The notes: generated from the sequence alone by a model not told the origin. DNA of 64,000 nt from Paracoccaceae bacterium (GCA_024742705.1 JANSXZ010000015.1:1-64000); one strand, 5' to 3'; shown: positions 7,628 to 16,914, counted from the first letter of the stretch. Numbers and translations are program-made.

Positions 7628-8914
7628 TCACACAGCTTCGATGCGCAGCGCAACCGGTGCGCTCCGCATCACGTCCGTGGCCTGCATCGCTGTCAACGCC
7701 TCGTCCAGCGCAACGCGCGTTGTCTTGTGTGTCACGATCAGAACCGGCGCGGCGCTGTCGGAATGGCCGTACTGGCGCATCCGGTCGATCGAAACGCCGG
7801 AATTGCCCAGGATCGTGGCGATCTTGGCGAGGGCGCCGGGCTTGTCGGCCAGGCGCATCCGCAGATAATAAGGCGCCGGAAGCACTGCGCGCGCAGGCAC
7901 CGATGCTTCGAGGCTGGTGGCAGGCTGACCAAAGACAGGCATGCGGAAACCCCGCGCGATGTCGCAGACGTCGCCCATCACCGCGCTGGCGGTGGGGCCC
8001 ATGCCGGCGCCAGGCCCTCGCAGCACGATCTGCTCAACCGAGTCGCCTTCCAGAACCACCATGTTGGTGCCGCCTTCCAGTTGGCCCAGCGCCGATGCCT
8101 CGGGCACAAGACAGGGCTGCATCCGCTGTTCCAGGCCACGGCCGGTGCGTTGCGCCACGCCCAGAAGCTTGATCCGGTACCCCATGTCGGCGGCGGCGCG
8201 GATATCATCGATCGACACCCGTTCGATACCCTCGATCTCGATCCCGTCAAAGTCGGGGCGGGTGCCGAAGGAGATCGCCGACAGCAGCGCCAGCTTGTGG
8301 CTGGCATCGATCCCGCCGACGTCCAGTGTCGGATCGGCCTCCAGATAGCCCAGGTCGCTGGCCTCCTGGAAAACATCGGCATAGGGCAATCCCGAATGTT
8401 CCATCCGCGTCAGGATGTAATTGCAGGTGCCGTTCATCACTCCCATCACGCGGGTGATCTCGTTCCCGGCCAGGCCTTCGGACAAGGCCTTGATCACCGG
8501 AATGCCCCCGGCCACCGCGGCCTCGAAGCGGATCACGCGGCCCGCGGCCTCGGCCTGTTCGGCCAGGGCCTGCCCGTGTAGTGCCAGAAGCGCCTTGTTG
8601 GCGGTGACCACATCCTTGCCGGCATCCAGGGCGGCATGGGTCGCGTCGCGGGCCGCGCCATCGGATCCGCCCATCAGCTCGACAAACACGTCCACGTCGT
8701 CGCGCCGGGCGAGGGCCACGGGATCGTCTTCCCAGTCGTAGCGCGACAGGTTCACGCCGCGGTCCTTGGTGGCGTCGCGGGCCGAAACGGCGACGATCTC
8801 GATCTGCCGGCCCGTGCGCGCGGCCAGCAGAGCCGCCTGCGATCTGACGATCTTCACGACGCCGATGCCGACCGTACCCAGACCGGCAATGCCCAGACGC
8901 AAGGAAGATGTCAT
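7628..8914 (-). CDS. hom: Homoserine dehydrogenase
   Basis: The enzyme reduces aspartate semialdehyde to homoserine for threonine and methionine synthesis. The N-terminal Rossmann motif is GIAGLGTVGIGVVK. The catalytic region shows NKALLALHG, EAAVAGGIPVIKALSEG and MNGTCNYILTRM. A C-terminal ACT domain (YYLRMRLADKPGALAKIATI) is the usual site of threonine feedback control. I prefer ATG 8914 (MTSSLRLGIAGLG, 428 residues) over a TTG at 8932. It heads the hom-glpX-recJ run. Confidence 0.95.
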   Translation of the reverse strand: MTSSLRLGIAGLGTVGIGVVKIVRSQAALLAARTGRQIEIVAVSARDATKDRGVNLSRYDWEDDPVALARRDDVDVFVELMGGSDGAARDATHAALDAGKDVVTANKALLALHGQALAEQAEAAGRVIRFEAAVAGGIPVIKALSEGLAGNEITRVMGVMNGTCNYILTRMEHSGLPYADVFQEASDLGYLEADPTLDVGGIDASHKLALLSAISFGTRPDFDGIEIEGIERVSIDDIRAAADMGYRIKLLGVAQRTGRGLEQRMQPCLVPEASALGQLEGGTNMVVLEGDSVEQIVLRGPGAGMGPTASAVMGDVCDIARGFRMPVFGQPATSLEASVPARAVLPAPYYLRMRLADKPGALAKIATILGNSGVSIDRMRQYGHSDSAAPVLIVTHKTTRVALDEALTAMQATDVMRSAPVALRIEAV

Positions 8915-8977
8915 GTGAAGGTTCCCGTTCAATGCTCTCGGCCCGCTTTAGCGGTTTGCGTTGAAGGGTGCAACGCG

Positions 8978-9283
8978 TCAGTCCGCGACCGGTACGCCCC
9001 GGTTCAGCCGCGCGCGGTCGTCGTCATTCACCACCGGGCCGGCCATGCGCGCGGCGCGCGCCAGAAGTGCCTGACGCCGTGCGCGCAGTTGCTCGGCCTC
9101 GTCGGTTCCGGCGTCGGGGTCGGGCCGGGACATGGCGCGCAGCGTCTCTGTGGGCATGAGTTCGGGATAGTCGGCGCGCGCGGTATCGGCCGCCACGGCC
9201 TCATCCAGCGCCGGGAACTGAGTGCACGCAACCAGCGGCAGGGTCAGCGCGCAAAGCAGGGCAAAACGGGAAATCACGGGCAT
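8978..9283 (-). CDS. Small putative lipoprotein
   Basis: This is a 101-residue protein of unknown function. From ATG 9283 (MPVISRFALLCALTLPLVAC) it has a short hydrophobic signal ending in a lipobox (LVAC), so the Cys near residue 20 would be lipidated. The mature part is Ala/Arg/Asp-rich and helical, with AEQLRARRQALLARAARMAG. A ribosome site AAAGGAA precedes the ATG. It is transcribed away from the TetR gene, and the palindrome at 9346-9361 lies in the shared 95-base gap, so the regulator may control it. Confidence 0.7.
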   Translation of the reverse strand: MPVISRFALLCALTLPLVACTQFPALDEAVAADTARADYPELMPTETLRAMSRPDPDAGTDEAEQLRARRQALLARAARMAGPVVNDDDRARLNRGVPVAD

Positions 9284-9345
9284 GACCAATTCCTTTGCGT
9301 CGGAAGATGCGGGAAATGCCCGCGCGGAGCAAGCCGGGTTTGTGC

Positions 9346-9361
9346 CTGAACGTTCGTTCAG
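9346..9361. promoter_or_regulatory. Palindromic operator candidate for the adjacent TetR regulator
   Basis: CTGAACGTTCGTTCAG consists of the perfect inverted arms CTGAACG and CGTTCAG around TT. It lies 18 bases before the TetR start and in the gap to the divergent lipoprotein gene. TetR proteins commonly bind such dyads and repress their own gene. Confidence 0.6.
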
Positions 9362-9378
9362 TTAACCTGACGCACAGA

Positions 9379-9969
9379 ATGGCCCGCACCCAAGGTTCCC
9401 ATGCCGGTATCACCGGCCCGCGCATCCGCCGCGTGGCGCTGGCGCTCTTTGCGCGCCACGGCTATGCGGCCGTGTCGATGCGCCGGATCGCGGCCGATGT
9501 CGGGGTGCAGGCCGGCGCGCTCTACAATTACACCAGCGACAAGCAGAGCCTGCTGTTCGACCTGCTGAAGGGACACATGGAGGATCTGTTGCAGGCGCGC
9601 GCCAAATTGCCGCCGGGCGCGGATGCCGTTGCCGATCTGGAAGCCTTCACAAGGTTTCACATCGGGTTCCATCTTGAACGGCCGGATGCGGTGTTCGTGT
9701 CCTATATGGAGCTGCGCAACCTCACGCCGGAAAACTTCGCGGTCATCGAGGATCTGCGCCGGACCTATGAACAGCAGCTGGAACAGATCCTGCGGCGGGG
9801 CGAGGCCGCGGGGCGGTTCGCGGTGCCCGACCCAAAGATCGCGGCGCTTGCGGTGATCGCCATGCTGACCGGCGTCAACACCTGGTACCGCGCCGGTGGT
9901 CGGCTCAGCGCGGACGAGGTGGCAACGGTGTATTGGGACATGGTGCGCAAGGCGGTGGGGATCGGCTGA
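9379..9969 (+). CDS. TetR/AcrR-family transcriptional regulator
   Basis: This 196-residue protein starts at ATG 9379 (MARTQGSHAG); the longer open frame upstream would include the operator. The N-terminal helix-turn-helix is clear: ALALFARHGYAAVSMRRIAA followed by DVGVQAGALYNYTSDKQSLL. The C-terminal ligand domain is helical, with FHLERPDAVFVSYMELRNLT. It resembles regulators of acyl-CoA and fatty-acid genes, but the ligand is not evident. Likely targets are its own promoter and the divergent lipoprotein gene. Confidence 0.9.
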   Translation: MARTQGSHAGITGPRIRRVALALFARHGYAAVSMRRIAADVGVQAGALYNYTSDKQSLLFDLLKGHMEDLLQARAKLPPGADAVADLEAFTRFHIGFHLERPDAVFVSYMELRNLTPENFAVIEDLRRTYEQQLEQILRRGEAAGRFAVPDPKIAALAVIAMLTGVNTWYRAGGRLSADEVATVYWDMVRKAVGIG

Positions 9970-10036
9970 CGCCCGCCCGCCTGCCGGTGCGGGGTGTGGA
10001 CCGCGCCCCTGCAAGGGCGTGGTCCGGGCGCGGTGA

Positions 10037-10948
10037 TCAATGCGCGGGCTTGATGAAGGTGCCGTTGCGCAGATCCTTCATGGCCTGCATCAGTTCGGCC
10101 TGGGTGTTCATCACGATAGGCCCGTGCCAGGCGACCGGCTCGTCGATCGGCGCGCCCGAGATCAGCAGGAACCTGACACCTTCCGGGCCCGCCTGAACCG
10201 TAACTTCGTCACCGGTGCCGAACCGGATCAGGGTCCGGTCGCCGGACAGATCGCGGATGTTGACCTCGCGACCGGCGACCTCTTTTTCCAGCAGCACCCC
10301 CGACGGCGCCGACGCATCGGCGAAGGCGCCCGCGCCCTCGAACACATAGGCAAAGGCGCGGCGGTAGGTATCGATGCGAAAGGTCTTTCTGACGCCGGCG
10401 GGCACGAAAACATCAAGATACTGCGGATCGGCGGCAATGCCGTCTACCGGCCCGGTCCGGCCCCAGAAGCTGCCGACGATCACCTTCACCCGCGTTCCGT
10501 CGTCGTCGATCACCTCGGGGATGTCGCGCGCGGTCACATCCTGATAGCGCGGCGCGGTCATCTTCTGGGCTGCGGGCAGGTTGCCCCACAGCTGAAACCC
10601 GTGCATCTGCCCGCGCGCGTTGCCCTGCGGCATCTCCTGATGCAGGATGCCCGATCCTGCGGTCATCCATTGCACGTCGCCGGCGCCCAGGGTGCCGGTA
10701 TTGCCCAGGCTGTCACCATGATCGACGGTGCCGGCCAGAACATAGGTGATCGTCTCGATTCCGCGATGCGGATGCCAGGGAAAGCCCTTGATGAAATCCT
10801 CGGGCCGTTCGTTGCGGAAATCGTCGAACAGAAGGAACGGATCCAGTTCGCTGGGATCCTGAAACCCGAAGGCCCGGTGCAGCTTGACGCCCGCGCCTTC
10901 CAGGGTCGGAACGGCGCGACGGGCTTCTATGGTGGGTCTGAGAGACAT
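10037..10948 (-). CDS. Pirin-family protein
   Basis: A 303-residue bicupin pirin starting at ATG 10948 (MSLRPTIEARRAVPT) after a GGAGG ribosome site; an upstream extension in the same frame is unlikely. The metal-site region of the N-terminal cupin reads GFPWHPHRGIETITYVLAGT, with His residues expected for iron binding, followed by GSGILHQEMP. The C-terminal domain is YRRAFAYVFEGAGAF. Bacterial pirins act as quercetinase-like dioxygenases or redox-sensitive partners of other proteins; the substrate cannot be told here. Confidence 0.9.
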   Translation of the reverse strand: MSLRPTIEARRAVPTLEGAGVKLHRAFGFQDPSELDPFLLFDDFRNERPEDFIKGFPWHPHRGIETITYVLAGTVDHGDSLGNTGTLGAGDVQWMTAGSGILHQEMPQGNARGQMHGFQLWGNLPAAQKMTAPRYQDVTARDIPEVIDDDGTRVKVIVGSFWGRTGPVDGIAADPQYLDVFVPAGVRKTFRIDTYRRAFAYVFEGAGAFADASAPSGVLLEKEVAGREVNIRDLSGDRTLIRFGTGDEVTVQAGPEGVRFLLISGAPIDEPVAWHGPIVMNTQAELMQAMKDLRNGTFIKPAH

Positions 10949-11038
10949 GGCAACCTCCTTCCAAGGGTCTGTGCTGAAAGGGTATATCGGAGCGTCACCG
11001 GCACACGGCAATGGGCGCGGCGCCACGGTCACTGTGCG

Positions 11039-12220
11039 TCACCGCGCAGATCGGCCCCACCAGGCAGCGGGTTTCACCCGCTTGCCGCGGCCCCGGTCCA
11101 GCCACAGCGCCACGCGCCGAAGGGGCGACAGCGCCAGCCGCAGCCAGATCCGGTGCCGCCGCCGCGCGAAATCGCGGTTGAACGGGCAGACCCGCATGCA
11201 GATCGCGCAATCCGTCGATGTCTTTGCCCAGAATCCGAAACACTTTTCGGCATCCGATGTCCATTTGCGCACACCCCGGATCGCCGAGATATTGGCCCCG
11301 CCGGTTTCGGGCGGCCCGTAGGGCAGCGCACCAGGCGGGCAGGCATCGGCGCATTTGGTGCAGATGTCGCAAAACGCCCTGACCCCGCGCAAGCGCGGCG
11401 CATCATGAGCCAGCGGCAGATCGGTGAAGATCTTCGAGAACCGCAGGCGAGGCCCATATTCCGGCGTGATCACAAGCTGGTTGCGCGCATATTCGCCCAG
11501 GCCCGCCTTGATCGCATAGGGGATGACCAGCCCGGTGTCGTTCATCGACGCCACGGCCCGATAGCCAAGGTTGCGGATATAGGCGGCCAGTTGCATCACA
11601 ACGGCCGCTTCATGGCTGTATTCGCGGCCCGTTGCCGCCCCGGCCAGGGCCGAAGGATAGGTATCGACCAGATCGCGATCCATCTGGTGGCCCAGAACGA
11701 TCACCCCGGTCAGGCCTTCGGGCAGGCCGGTCTCTGCCGCCGACATGTCGCGGGTATCGACGCGATCGGCGTATAGCCACCTTTCGTCCAGATCGGTGAT
11801 CCCGCACAGATCGGCGCCGAAAAAACCGGAGATGCGCTTGATTTCGGCGCTCATGGCGGCCGGATCGTCGATGGCAACCTGGTCCGGCGCGACCGGCGTG
11901 TCATCCGAGATCGGTGCCTGGAACCCCTCGCGACGGCCCTGCGCGGCGTTGCGGTTGGTCACGATGTCGGAAATCAGCCACGCGGCATTGCGCAGCGCGA
12001 AATCCTTCTGGGTGAAACCGTCGGCGCGGCGTGGCGCCGATTCCATCCGGTATGAGGCGAAAAAACCATCGGTGTGCCGGCTGCGCACCCTGCCGTCCCA
12101 TAAGGCGCGGGAAAACACGTCGTTGCGTTGGCTGAAGCGTTCGAAATCGTCAGTGATCTCGAAACCGGCGCTGGCGTCGTCGGAACGGGCGGTGTCGGTC
12201 TGGCCGGGTGTATCGCGCAT
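11039..12220 (-). CDS. Reductive-dehalogenase-like Fe-S protein (cytosolic)
   Basis: This 393-residue protein has two [4Fe-4S] motifs near the C terminus, CDICTKCADACPPG and CFGFWAKTSTDCAICMRVCP, spaced as in RdhA dehalogenases and in the related queuosine enzyme QueG. The middle region (GEYARNQLVITPEYGPRLRF) also matches the dehalogenase/QueG type, where the corrinoid lies. There is no Tat signal and no membrane anchor partner, unlike respiratory RdhA. It could be a catabolic dehalogenase, a QueG-like epoxide reductase or a corrinoid reductase of unknown role. The gene stands alone. Confidence 0.7.
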   Translation of the reverse strand: MRDTPGQTDTARSDDASAGFEITDDFERFSQRNDVFSRALWDGRVRSRHTDGFFASYRMESAPRRADGFTQKDFALRNAAWLISDIVTNRNAAQGRREGFQAPISDDTPVAPDQVAIDDPAAMSAEIKRISGFFGADLCGITDLDERWLYADRVDTRDMSAAETGLPEGLTGVIVLGHQMDRDLVDTYPSALAGAATGREYSHEAAVVMQLAAYIRNLGYRAVASMNDTGLVIPYAIKAGLGEYARNQLVITPEYGPRLRFSKIFTDLPLAHDAPRLRGVRAFCDICTKCADACPPGALPYGPPETGGANISAIRGVRKWTSDAEKCFGFWAKTSTDCAICMRVCPFNRDFARRRHRIWLRLALSPLRRVALWLDRGRGKRVKPAAWWGRSAR

Positions 12221-12331
12221 GGCGCAACGCTAGGCACGGTGGGGGCGCGGATCAATCGCAAAGGTCGCAATCAGAAGCGACGTGTCGGAAAAAACCGGAA
12301 AGCCTGCGCGCAAACGGCGAAAGGACACAGG

Positions 12332-13288
12332 ATGCGCGTTGGTTTTATCGGTCTGGGAAATGTGGGTGGCAAGTTGTCGGGCAGTCTGCTGCGCAATGGC
12401 GTGGACCTGACGGTGCTGGATCTCGATCCGGCGCTGGTGGCGGCCAAGGTCTCCGCCGGAGCCCGTTCGGCGGCCACGCCGGCCGAGATGATGAAAGCCT
12501 GCGATGCGGTGATCACCTGCCTGCCCAGCCCCGCGGCCAGCGCGGCGGTGGTGCGGGCGATGTTGCCGGAAATCGGACCGGGCAAGATCTGGATGGAGAT
12601 GTCGACAACCGACGAGGCCGAGATCAAGCTGCTGGCCGCCGAAGTGACGGCGCGGGGCGGCGCGGCGGTGGATTGTCCGGTGTCGGGCGGTTGCCACCGG
12701 GCCGATACCGGCAACATCAGCATCTACGCCGGTTGCGACAGGCCCACCTTCGAACGCATCCTGCCCCTGCTGACGCTGATGGGGCGGCGCATTCTGCACA
12801 CCGGCGATCTGGGCACCGCGTCGGTTCTGAAGGTGATGACGAACTATCTGGCCACCGCGAACCTGCTGACACTTTGCGAGGCGCTGACCACGATGAAGGC
12901 GGCCGGGCTGGATCTGGGCGTGACCTACGAGGCGATCAAGATGTCGTCGGGCACCAGCTTCGTGCACGAAACCGAAAGCCAGATGATCCTGAACGGCAGC
13001 CGCGACATCAGCTTTACGATGGATCTGGTCAAGAAGGACATCGGCCTGTTCCAGCAGATCGCCGAAACCCACGGCGTGCCGCTGGAAATCAGCCCGCTGA
13101 TGGTTTCGATTTTCGACGATGGCATCGCGCGCTACGGCGAAAGGGCCAATTCGGATGATATCATCCGGCGGCTCGAGGATGCGACCGGTCTGGACGTGAC
13201 GGCCCCCGGGTTCCCGGCGGAAATGGTGGATGACGAACCCGAAGAACGCGGCGCCGAGATTGTCGTGCGTCGCGCGGCGGCGGAATAG
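12332..13288 (+). CDS. NAD(P)-dependent beta-hydroxyacid dehydrogenase (3-hydroxyisobutyrate dehydrogenase family)
   Basis: The protein of 318 residues starts MRVGFIGLGNVGGKLSGSLL with a classic Rossmann GLGNVG. It continues with the substrate loop DCPVSGGCHRADTGNISIYA and the catalytic Lys region LKVMTNYLATANLLTLCEAL, followed by an all-helical domain. The family oxidises 3-hydroxyacids such as 3-hydroxyisobutyrate or tartronate semialdehyde products, and the precise substrate is open. I choose ATG 12332 over upstream in-frame starts because homology begins there. The gene is divergent from the dehalogenase-like gene. Confidence 0.88.
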   Translation: MRVGFIGLGNVGGKLSGSLLRNGVDLTVLDLDPALVAAKVSAGARSAATPAEMMKACDAVITCLPSPAASAAVVRAMLPEIGPGKIWMEMSTTDEAEIKLLAAEVTARGGAAVDCPVSGGCHRADTGNISIYAGCDRPTFERILPLLTLMGRRILHTGDLGTASVLKVMTNYLATANLLTLCEALTTMKAAGLDLGVTYEAIKMSSGTSFVHETESQMILNGSRDISFTMDLVKKDIGLFQQIAETHGVPLEISPLMVSIFDDGIARYGERANSDDIIRRLEDATGLDVTAPGFPAEMVDDEPEERGAEIVVRRAAAE

Positions 13289-13377
13289 GTCCGGCAGCCG
13301 CGGGAAAAGCGCGAACGCACTACCGTCGGGGCGCATTTCACGCTAGAGCGCGCGGGTGCGGCAGAAAGGAACCCGGC

Positions 13378-13857
13378 ATGCAAGACGACGTTCTGGCCAG
13401 AGTATACGCATCGGCCCCGCGCCGGTGGCTGGGTGTGGGGATGCTGACGACCGTCGGCACCCTTGTGATCTATGTCGCTCTGGCCACGCCGCCCGAACTG
13501 GGCTGGCAGCTGTTTCTTCTGGCGACGGGGGCGGTGTCGCTTTGGCTGGCCGACAAGATGCGCCGCGCGACGATGGGGGCGATCGAACTGACGGAAACCG
13601 AATTGCGCGATGAAACCGGCCAGACCATCGTGGCCATCGCCGATATCGAATCAATCGATCGCGGCATCTTCGCGTTCAAGCCGTCCAACGGCTTCCTGAT
13701 CAAGACCCGCGCGCCGGGGCCGCGACGCTGGCAGCCGGGCCTGTGGTGGCGCACCGGGCGCAGGTTGGGCGTGGGCGGTGTGACGGCGGCGGCCCAGACC
13801 AAGTTCATGTCGGAAATGATTTCGGCGATCCTGACGCAGCGCGACGCCGGACGCTAG
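13378..13857 (+). CDS. Conserved hypothetical membrane protein
   Basis: A 159-residue protein with two predicted membrane helices (about residues 18-36, WLGVGMLTTVGTLVIYVALA, and 43-57, LFLLATGAVSLWLAD). A soluble PH-like part follows: ELTETELRDETGQTIVAIAD and IFAFKPSNGFLIKTR. No enzyme motif was recognised. It converges with the histidine-kinase gene, and their stop codons overlap by four bases. Confidence 0.75.
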   Translation: MQDDVLARVYASAPRRWLGVGMLTTVGTLVIYVALATPPELGWQLFLLATGAVSLWLADKMRRATMGAIELTETELRDETGQTIVAIADIESIDRGIFAFKPSNGFLIKTRAPGPRRWQPGLWWRTGRRLGVGGVTAAAQTKFMSEMISAILTQRDAGR

Positions 13858-16412
13858 CCGATCCGCCCGCGCGTGGCTTGCCAGATCGGGCCCAACCGTG
13901 CGATGGCCTTTGCCATTTCTTCCTCATCGCGCTGCTTGGCCGCGGTTTCCACCGCCACCAGCGCGCCGCGCAGACCGGCGGCGCCGAAAGTTGCCGCGCT
14001 TCCGGCCACCTTGTGGGCGCGCTGCATGATCTCGTCGCCGGGCGGGGTACCATGCGCCAGCCAGCCGATCAGCGTATCCACCTCGGATTCGAAGCGGCCC
14101 AGCAAGGTTTGCAGTGCCTCGGCGCCCAGCGTTTCGCGCAGATCGGCGATCTGGCGGCTGTCGATCTCGGCAGCGGCACTGTCCTTCGGGCCTTCGGCCT
14201 CTGGGGCCGAGGCGGTGACGGCCGCACCACAGGCCGCAAGCACCGCCTTCAGCGCGTCGCGCGACAGCGGTTTGGTGAGGATGTCGTTCATCCCATCCTC
14301 GAGAAAGGCCTCCTGTTCGTCGGCCATGGCATTGGCGGTCAGCGCGACAATGGGCGTCCGGGCGGACGCGCCTTCGCCGCTGCGAATGGCGCGGGTGGCA
14401 TGGCGCCCGTCCATCACCGGCATACTGATGTCCATCAGGATCAGGTCGAACCGTTCGCGGGCGGCGCGCGTCACACCCTCGCGGCCGTCATGCGCTTCGA
14501 CAACCCGGTGGCCATCGGCGGCCAGCATTTCGCGGGCGACCATTCGGTTGATCTCGTTGTCTTCCACCAAAAGCACGTCCAGAGGCGCGGTCCCGCTGCC
14601 CCTGGCGGCGGATTCGGCCGCGGGCGCCGGTGCGGCAACAGGCTGGATCGGAAAGCTGGCATGGAACACGCTGCCGACACCATTTTCGCTTTCGACGCTC
14701 AGATCGCCGCCCAGTGCGCGCACGAAACGCCGCGCGATCCCCAGGCCCAGGCCGGTGCCGCCCACATCGCGCGCGTACGAGCTGTCGCCGGTCATGAAAT
14801 CATCGAAGATGTGCGGCAGAATTTCGGCGTCGATGCCGATGCCTGTGTCGCGGACCGAAATGCGCACCTGCGGATCGCTGCCGATATCGTCCAGAACCTC
14901 GGCGGTGACGGAAATCCGGCCCTGGCGGGTGAACTTCACCGCATTGCCGATCAGGTTGATCAGGATGTGCTGAATCCGCTCGCGGTCGGCGCGGATCCAA
15001 TGGGCGGGCGGCCCGGTCCAGCCCCAGGTGATCACCGAATTCTGTGCCGTGGCCGCGCCGCTCTGGCTGTCGACAATGTCCTGGATCAACTGGCTGAGGT
15101 TCATGTCGACGGGATTCAGCCGCAGTTTGCCGGCATCGTATTTGGTGATGTCCAGAACGTCCGAGATATGGCTCATCAGCAGGCGGCCAGAGGTGTTCAT
15201 GTTGTGGATGTAGCGCATCTGCTGCGCGGTCAGGCGCGTGTCCTGAAGCAGCGTGAGATTGCCCAGCAGCCCGTTCAGCGGGGTGCGGATCTCATGGCTC
15301 ATGGTTGCGAGGAAATCGGTCTTGGCCTTTTCGCCGGCAAGAGCGCGGTCGCGCGCCTTCACCAGCTGGCGTTCGGCTTCGACGCGGTGCGAGATATCGC
15401 GCAGGAAGGCGATGAAGATTTCTCCGTTTTCGGTGTCGGCGGACTGGATCGCAAGTTCCACGGGAAAGATCTGGCCGTTGGCGCGCTTGGCCTCAAGCTT
15501 GACCCGGCCCTTGCCGACAACCCTCTTCTCGCCATGGGCGCGCATCCGTTCCATGCCCGCCGTATGTGCCGCGCGATGATGATCGGGCACGATCATCGCA
15601 CCCAGATCCTGACCGATGGCATCCCGCGCCGCGTGACCGAAGATCGATTCGGCGGCGGCGTTGAAATCCAGGATGCGGCCGTTGTCGTCGCTGACGATCA
15701 CGGCATCCAGCGAGGTGCCGGTGACGATCTTCATGCGTTCGCTGGTTTGCTGAACCTCTGTGCGGCGCCGGATGTTCTGGGCGTTCAGCGCGGCCAGATA
15801 GGCGGCCAACGCGATCAGCATGAGCATCAGCAGCATCACCCCGATGGCCAGCTGGATCAGCGTTTCGGATACCGAACGTCGGCGTTCGTCGCTGGTGCGT
15901 GCGAAGTGATCCAACCCCGAATTCGACAGCATGCGCACTACGGGCCGCAGGTCAATCGCCTGGGATTTGAGCATCGGCAAAGCCTGGCGCAGGGTGTGGT
16001 CGGGCCCGTCAATCAAGGGCACTGTCGCGTCCAGAAACGCGCGCAGCGTCCTGAGGCTCTGGTCAAAGCTGTCGACGTAGCGCAGCGGCGCGTAGATCGA
16101 CGCATTCGAAAGGATGGAGATACGGCTGTAGAAAATGTCAAACTCGCGGCGCACGGCCTGAAGATCGGGGCGGTCGGTGCGCAGCGCCTCGCCGAGGTAT
16201 ATGTCGAGCTCGAGAAACTCGACCTCGGCCTGCGAAAGCGTCCATTGCACGTTGTCCGAACTGGCCGAATTCAGCAGCCGCAGTTCGCGCACCACGTTCA
16301 GCGTCAGCAGCACCACGGCGGCGACGCCAAGGCCGCCAGCCAGCACCGACACCAGCAGCCGCAGTGCTGTGCGGCTCCGGCGGCCGCCGGCGCGCGTAGG
16401 TGTCGCCGGCAT
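13854..16412 (-). CDS. Hybrid sensor histidine kinase with PAS, receiver and Hpt domains
   Basis: The kinase has 852 residues. A membrane helix (about 18-40) and a second (about 170-195, LIQLAIGVMLLMLMLIALAA) enclose a periplasmic sensor of about 130 residues. A PAS domain (VIVSDDNGRILDFNAAAESI) follows, then the dimerisation box FLATMSHEIRTPLNGLLGN with the phospho-His, and an ATPase domain (DTGIGIDAEI, GGTGLGLGIARR). A receiver (LLVEDNEINRMV, LILMDISMPVMDG) and a C-terminal Hpt (AHKVAGSAATFG) complete a four-step phosphorelay. The gene starts 4 bases after the SUOX-fold protein stop, so the two are one operon. The divergent LuxR regulator is the probable output. Confidence 0.93.
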   Translation of the reverse strand: MPATPTRAGGRRSRTALRLLVSVLAGGLGVAAVVLLTLNVVRELRLLNSASSDNVQWTLSQAEVEFLELDIYLGEALRTDRPDLQAVRREFDIFYSRISILSNASIYAPLRYVDSFDQSLRTLRAFLDATVPLIDGPDHTLRQALPMLKSQAIDLRPVVRMLSNSGLDHFARTSDERRRSVSETLIQLAIGVMLLMLMLIALAAYLAALNAQNIRRRTEVQQTSERMKIVTGTSLDAVIVSDDNGRILDFNAAAESIFGHAARDAIGQDLGAMIVPDHHRAAHTAGMERMRAHGEKRVVGKGRVKLEAKRANGQIFPVELAIQSADTENGEIFIAFLRDISHRVEAERQLVKARDRALAGEKAKTDFLATMSHEIRTPLNGLLGNLTLLQDTRLTAQQMRYIHNMNTSGRLLMSHISDVLDITKYDAGKLRLNPVDMNLSQLIQDIVDSQSGAATAQNSVITWGWTGPPAHWIRADRERIQHILINLIGNAVKFTRQGRISVTAEVLDDIGSDPQVRISVRDTGIGIDAEILPHIFDDFMTGDSSYARDVGGTGLGLGIARRFVRALGGDLSVESENGVGSVFHASFPIQPVAAPAPAAESAARGSGTAPLDVLLVEDNEINRMVAREMLAADGHRVVEAHDGREGVTRAARERFDLILMDISMPVMDGRHATRAIRSGEGASARTPIVALTANAMADEQEAFLEDGMNDILTKPLSRDALKAVLAACGAAVTASAPEAEGPKDSAAAEIDSRQIADLRETLGAEALQTLLGRFESEVDTLIGWLAHGTPPGDEIMQRAHKVAGSAATFGAAGLRGALVAVETAAKQRDEEEMAKAIARLGPIWQATRGRIG

Positions 16413-16416
16413 CGGA

Positions 16417-16914
16417 TCAGTCCTGGATCGCGATCCGGTTCAATTGCCAGATGCTGCGCGAATAGATCACCTCGGAACGGTATTCGGCACTGCGATCATA
16501 GGGGTACACAATCCACAAGGGGCCCTTGTCGCGCACCGACATGGGCGCGCCATTGCGGATGTAGGCGATGATCGGGCCGCCTTCGACCGCATCCGATACC
16601 GGAACGTCCACCGCATAATCGTTGATCGCCGTGGCGCGCAGGGTGCCGTCTTCAACGCCCAGCCGCGCCATCAGATCCACCAGAGCGACGCCTTCGAAAC
16701 GCTGTTCGCCTTCGGTCCAGATCGTTTCGGTGACAATCTCGGTCACGCCGAGCGCGCGCAGCATTCCGAGATCAAAGACAGCCGTATTGCCCGCGTTCGT
16801 CACGTCGATGTCGCCCGAAACGGTCAGGATGACATCGCCGCCCGGCTGCGGCAGGGGATCGGCGAAAGCCGGCAGGGTGGTCAGGGCAAGCACGGCAAAG
16901 GCAAGGCGCAGCAT
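16417..16914 (-). CDS. Periplasmic SUOX-fold (molybdopterin-binding-like) protein without cysteine
   Basis: This 165-residue protein has a signal peptide (MLRLAFAVLALTTLPAFADP). Its mature domain resembles the oxidoreductase molybdopterin-binding (sulfite oxidase) fold: VTETIWTEGEQRFEGVALVD, LRATAINDYAVDVPVSDA and GPLWIVYPYD. It contains no Cys at all, so the Mo-ligating Cys of true sulfite-oxidase enzymes is absent. As it is encoded directly before a hybrid kinase in one operon, I infer that it binds a ligand in the periplasm and informs the kinase sensor domain. The fold assignment rests on motif memory. Confidence 0.72.
   Translation of the reverse strand: MLRLAFAVLALTTLPAFADPLPQPGGDVILTVSGDIDVTNAGNTAVFDLGMLRALGVTEIVTETIWTEGEQRFEGVALVDLMARLGVEDGTLRATAINDYAVDVPVSDAVEGGPIIAYIRNGAPMSVRDKGPLWIVYPYDRSAEYRSEVIYSRSIWQLNRIAIQD

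Noticed and set aside
13743-16571. Very long open frame on the plus strand (about 940 codons)
   Set aside because: It is antisense to the hybrid histidine kinase, has no family motifs and a His/Gln/Arg-rich composition typical of frames opposite GC-rich genes.
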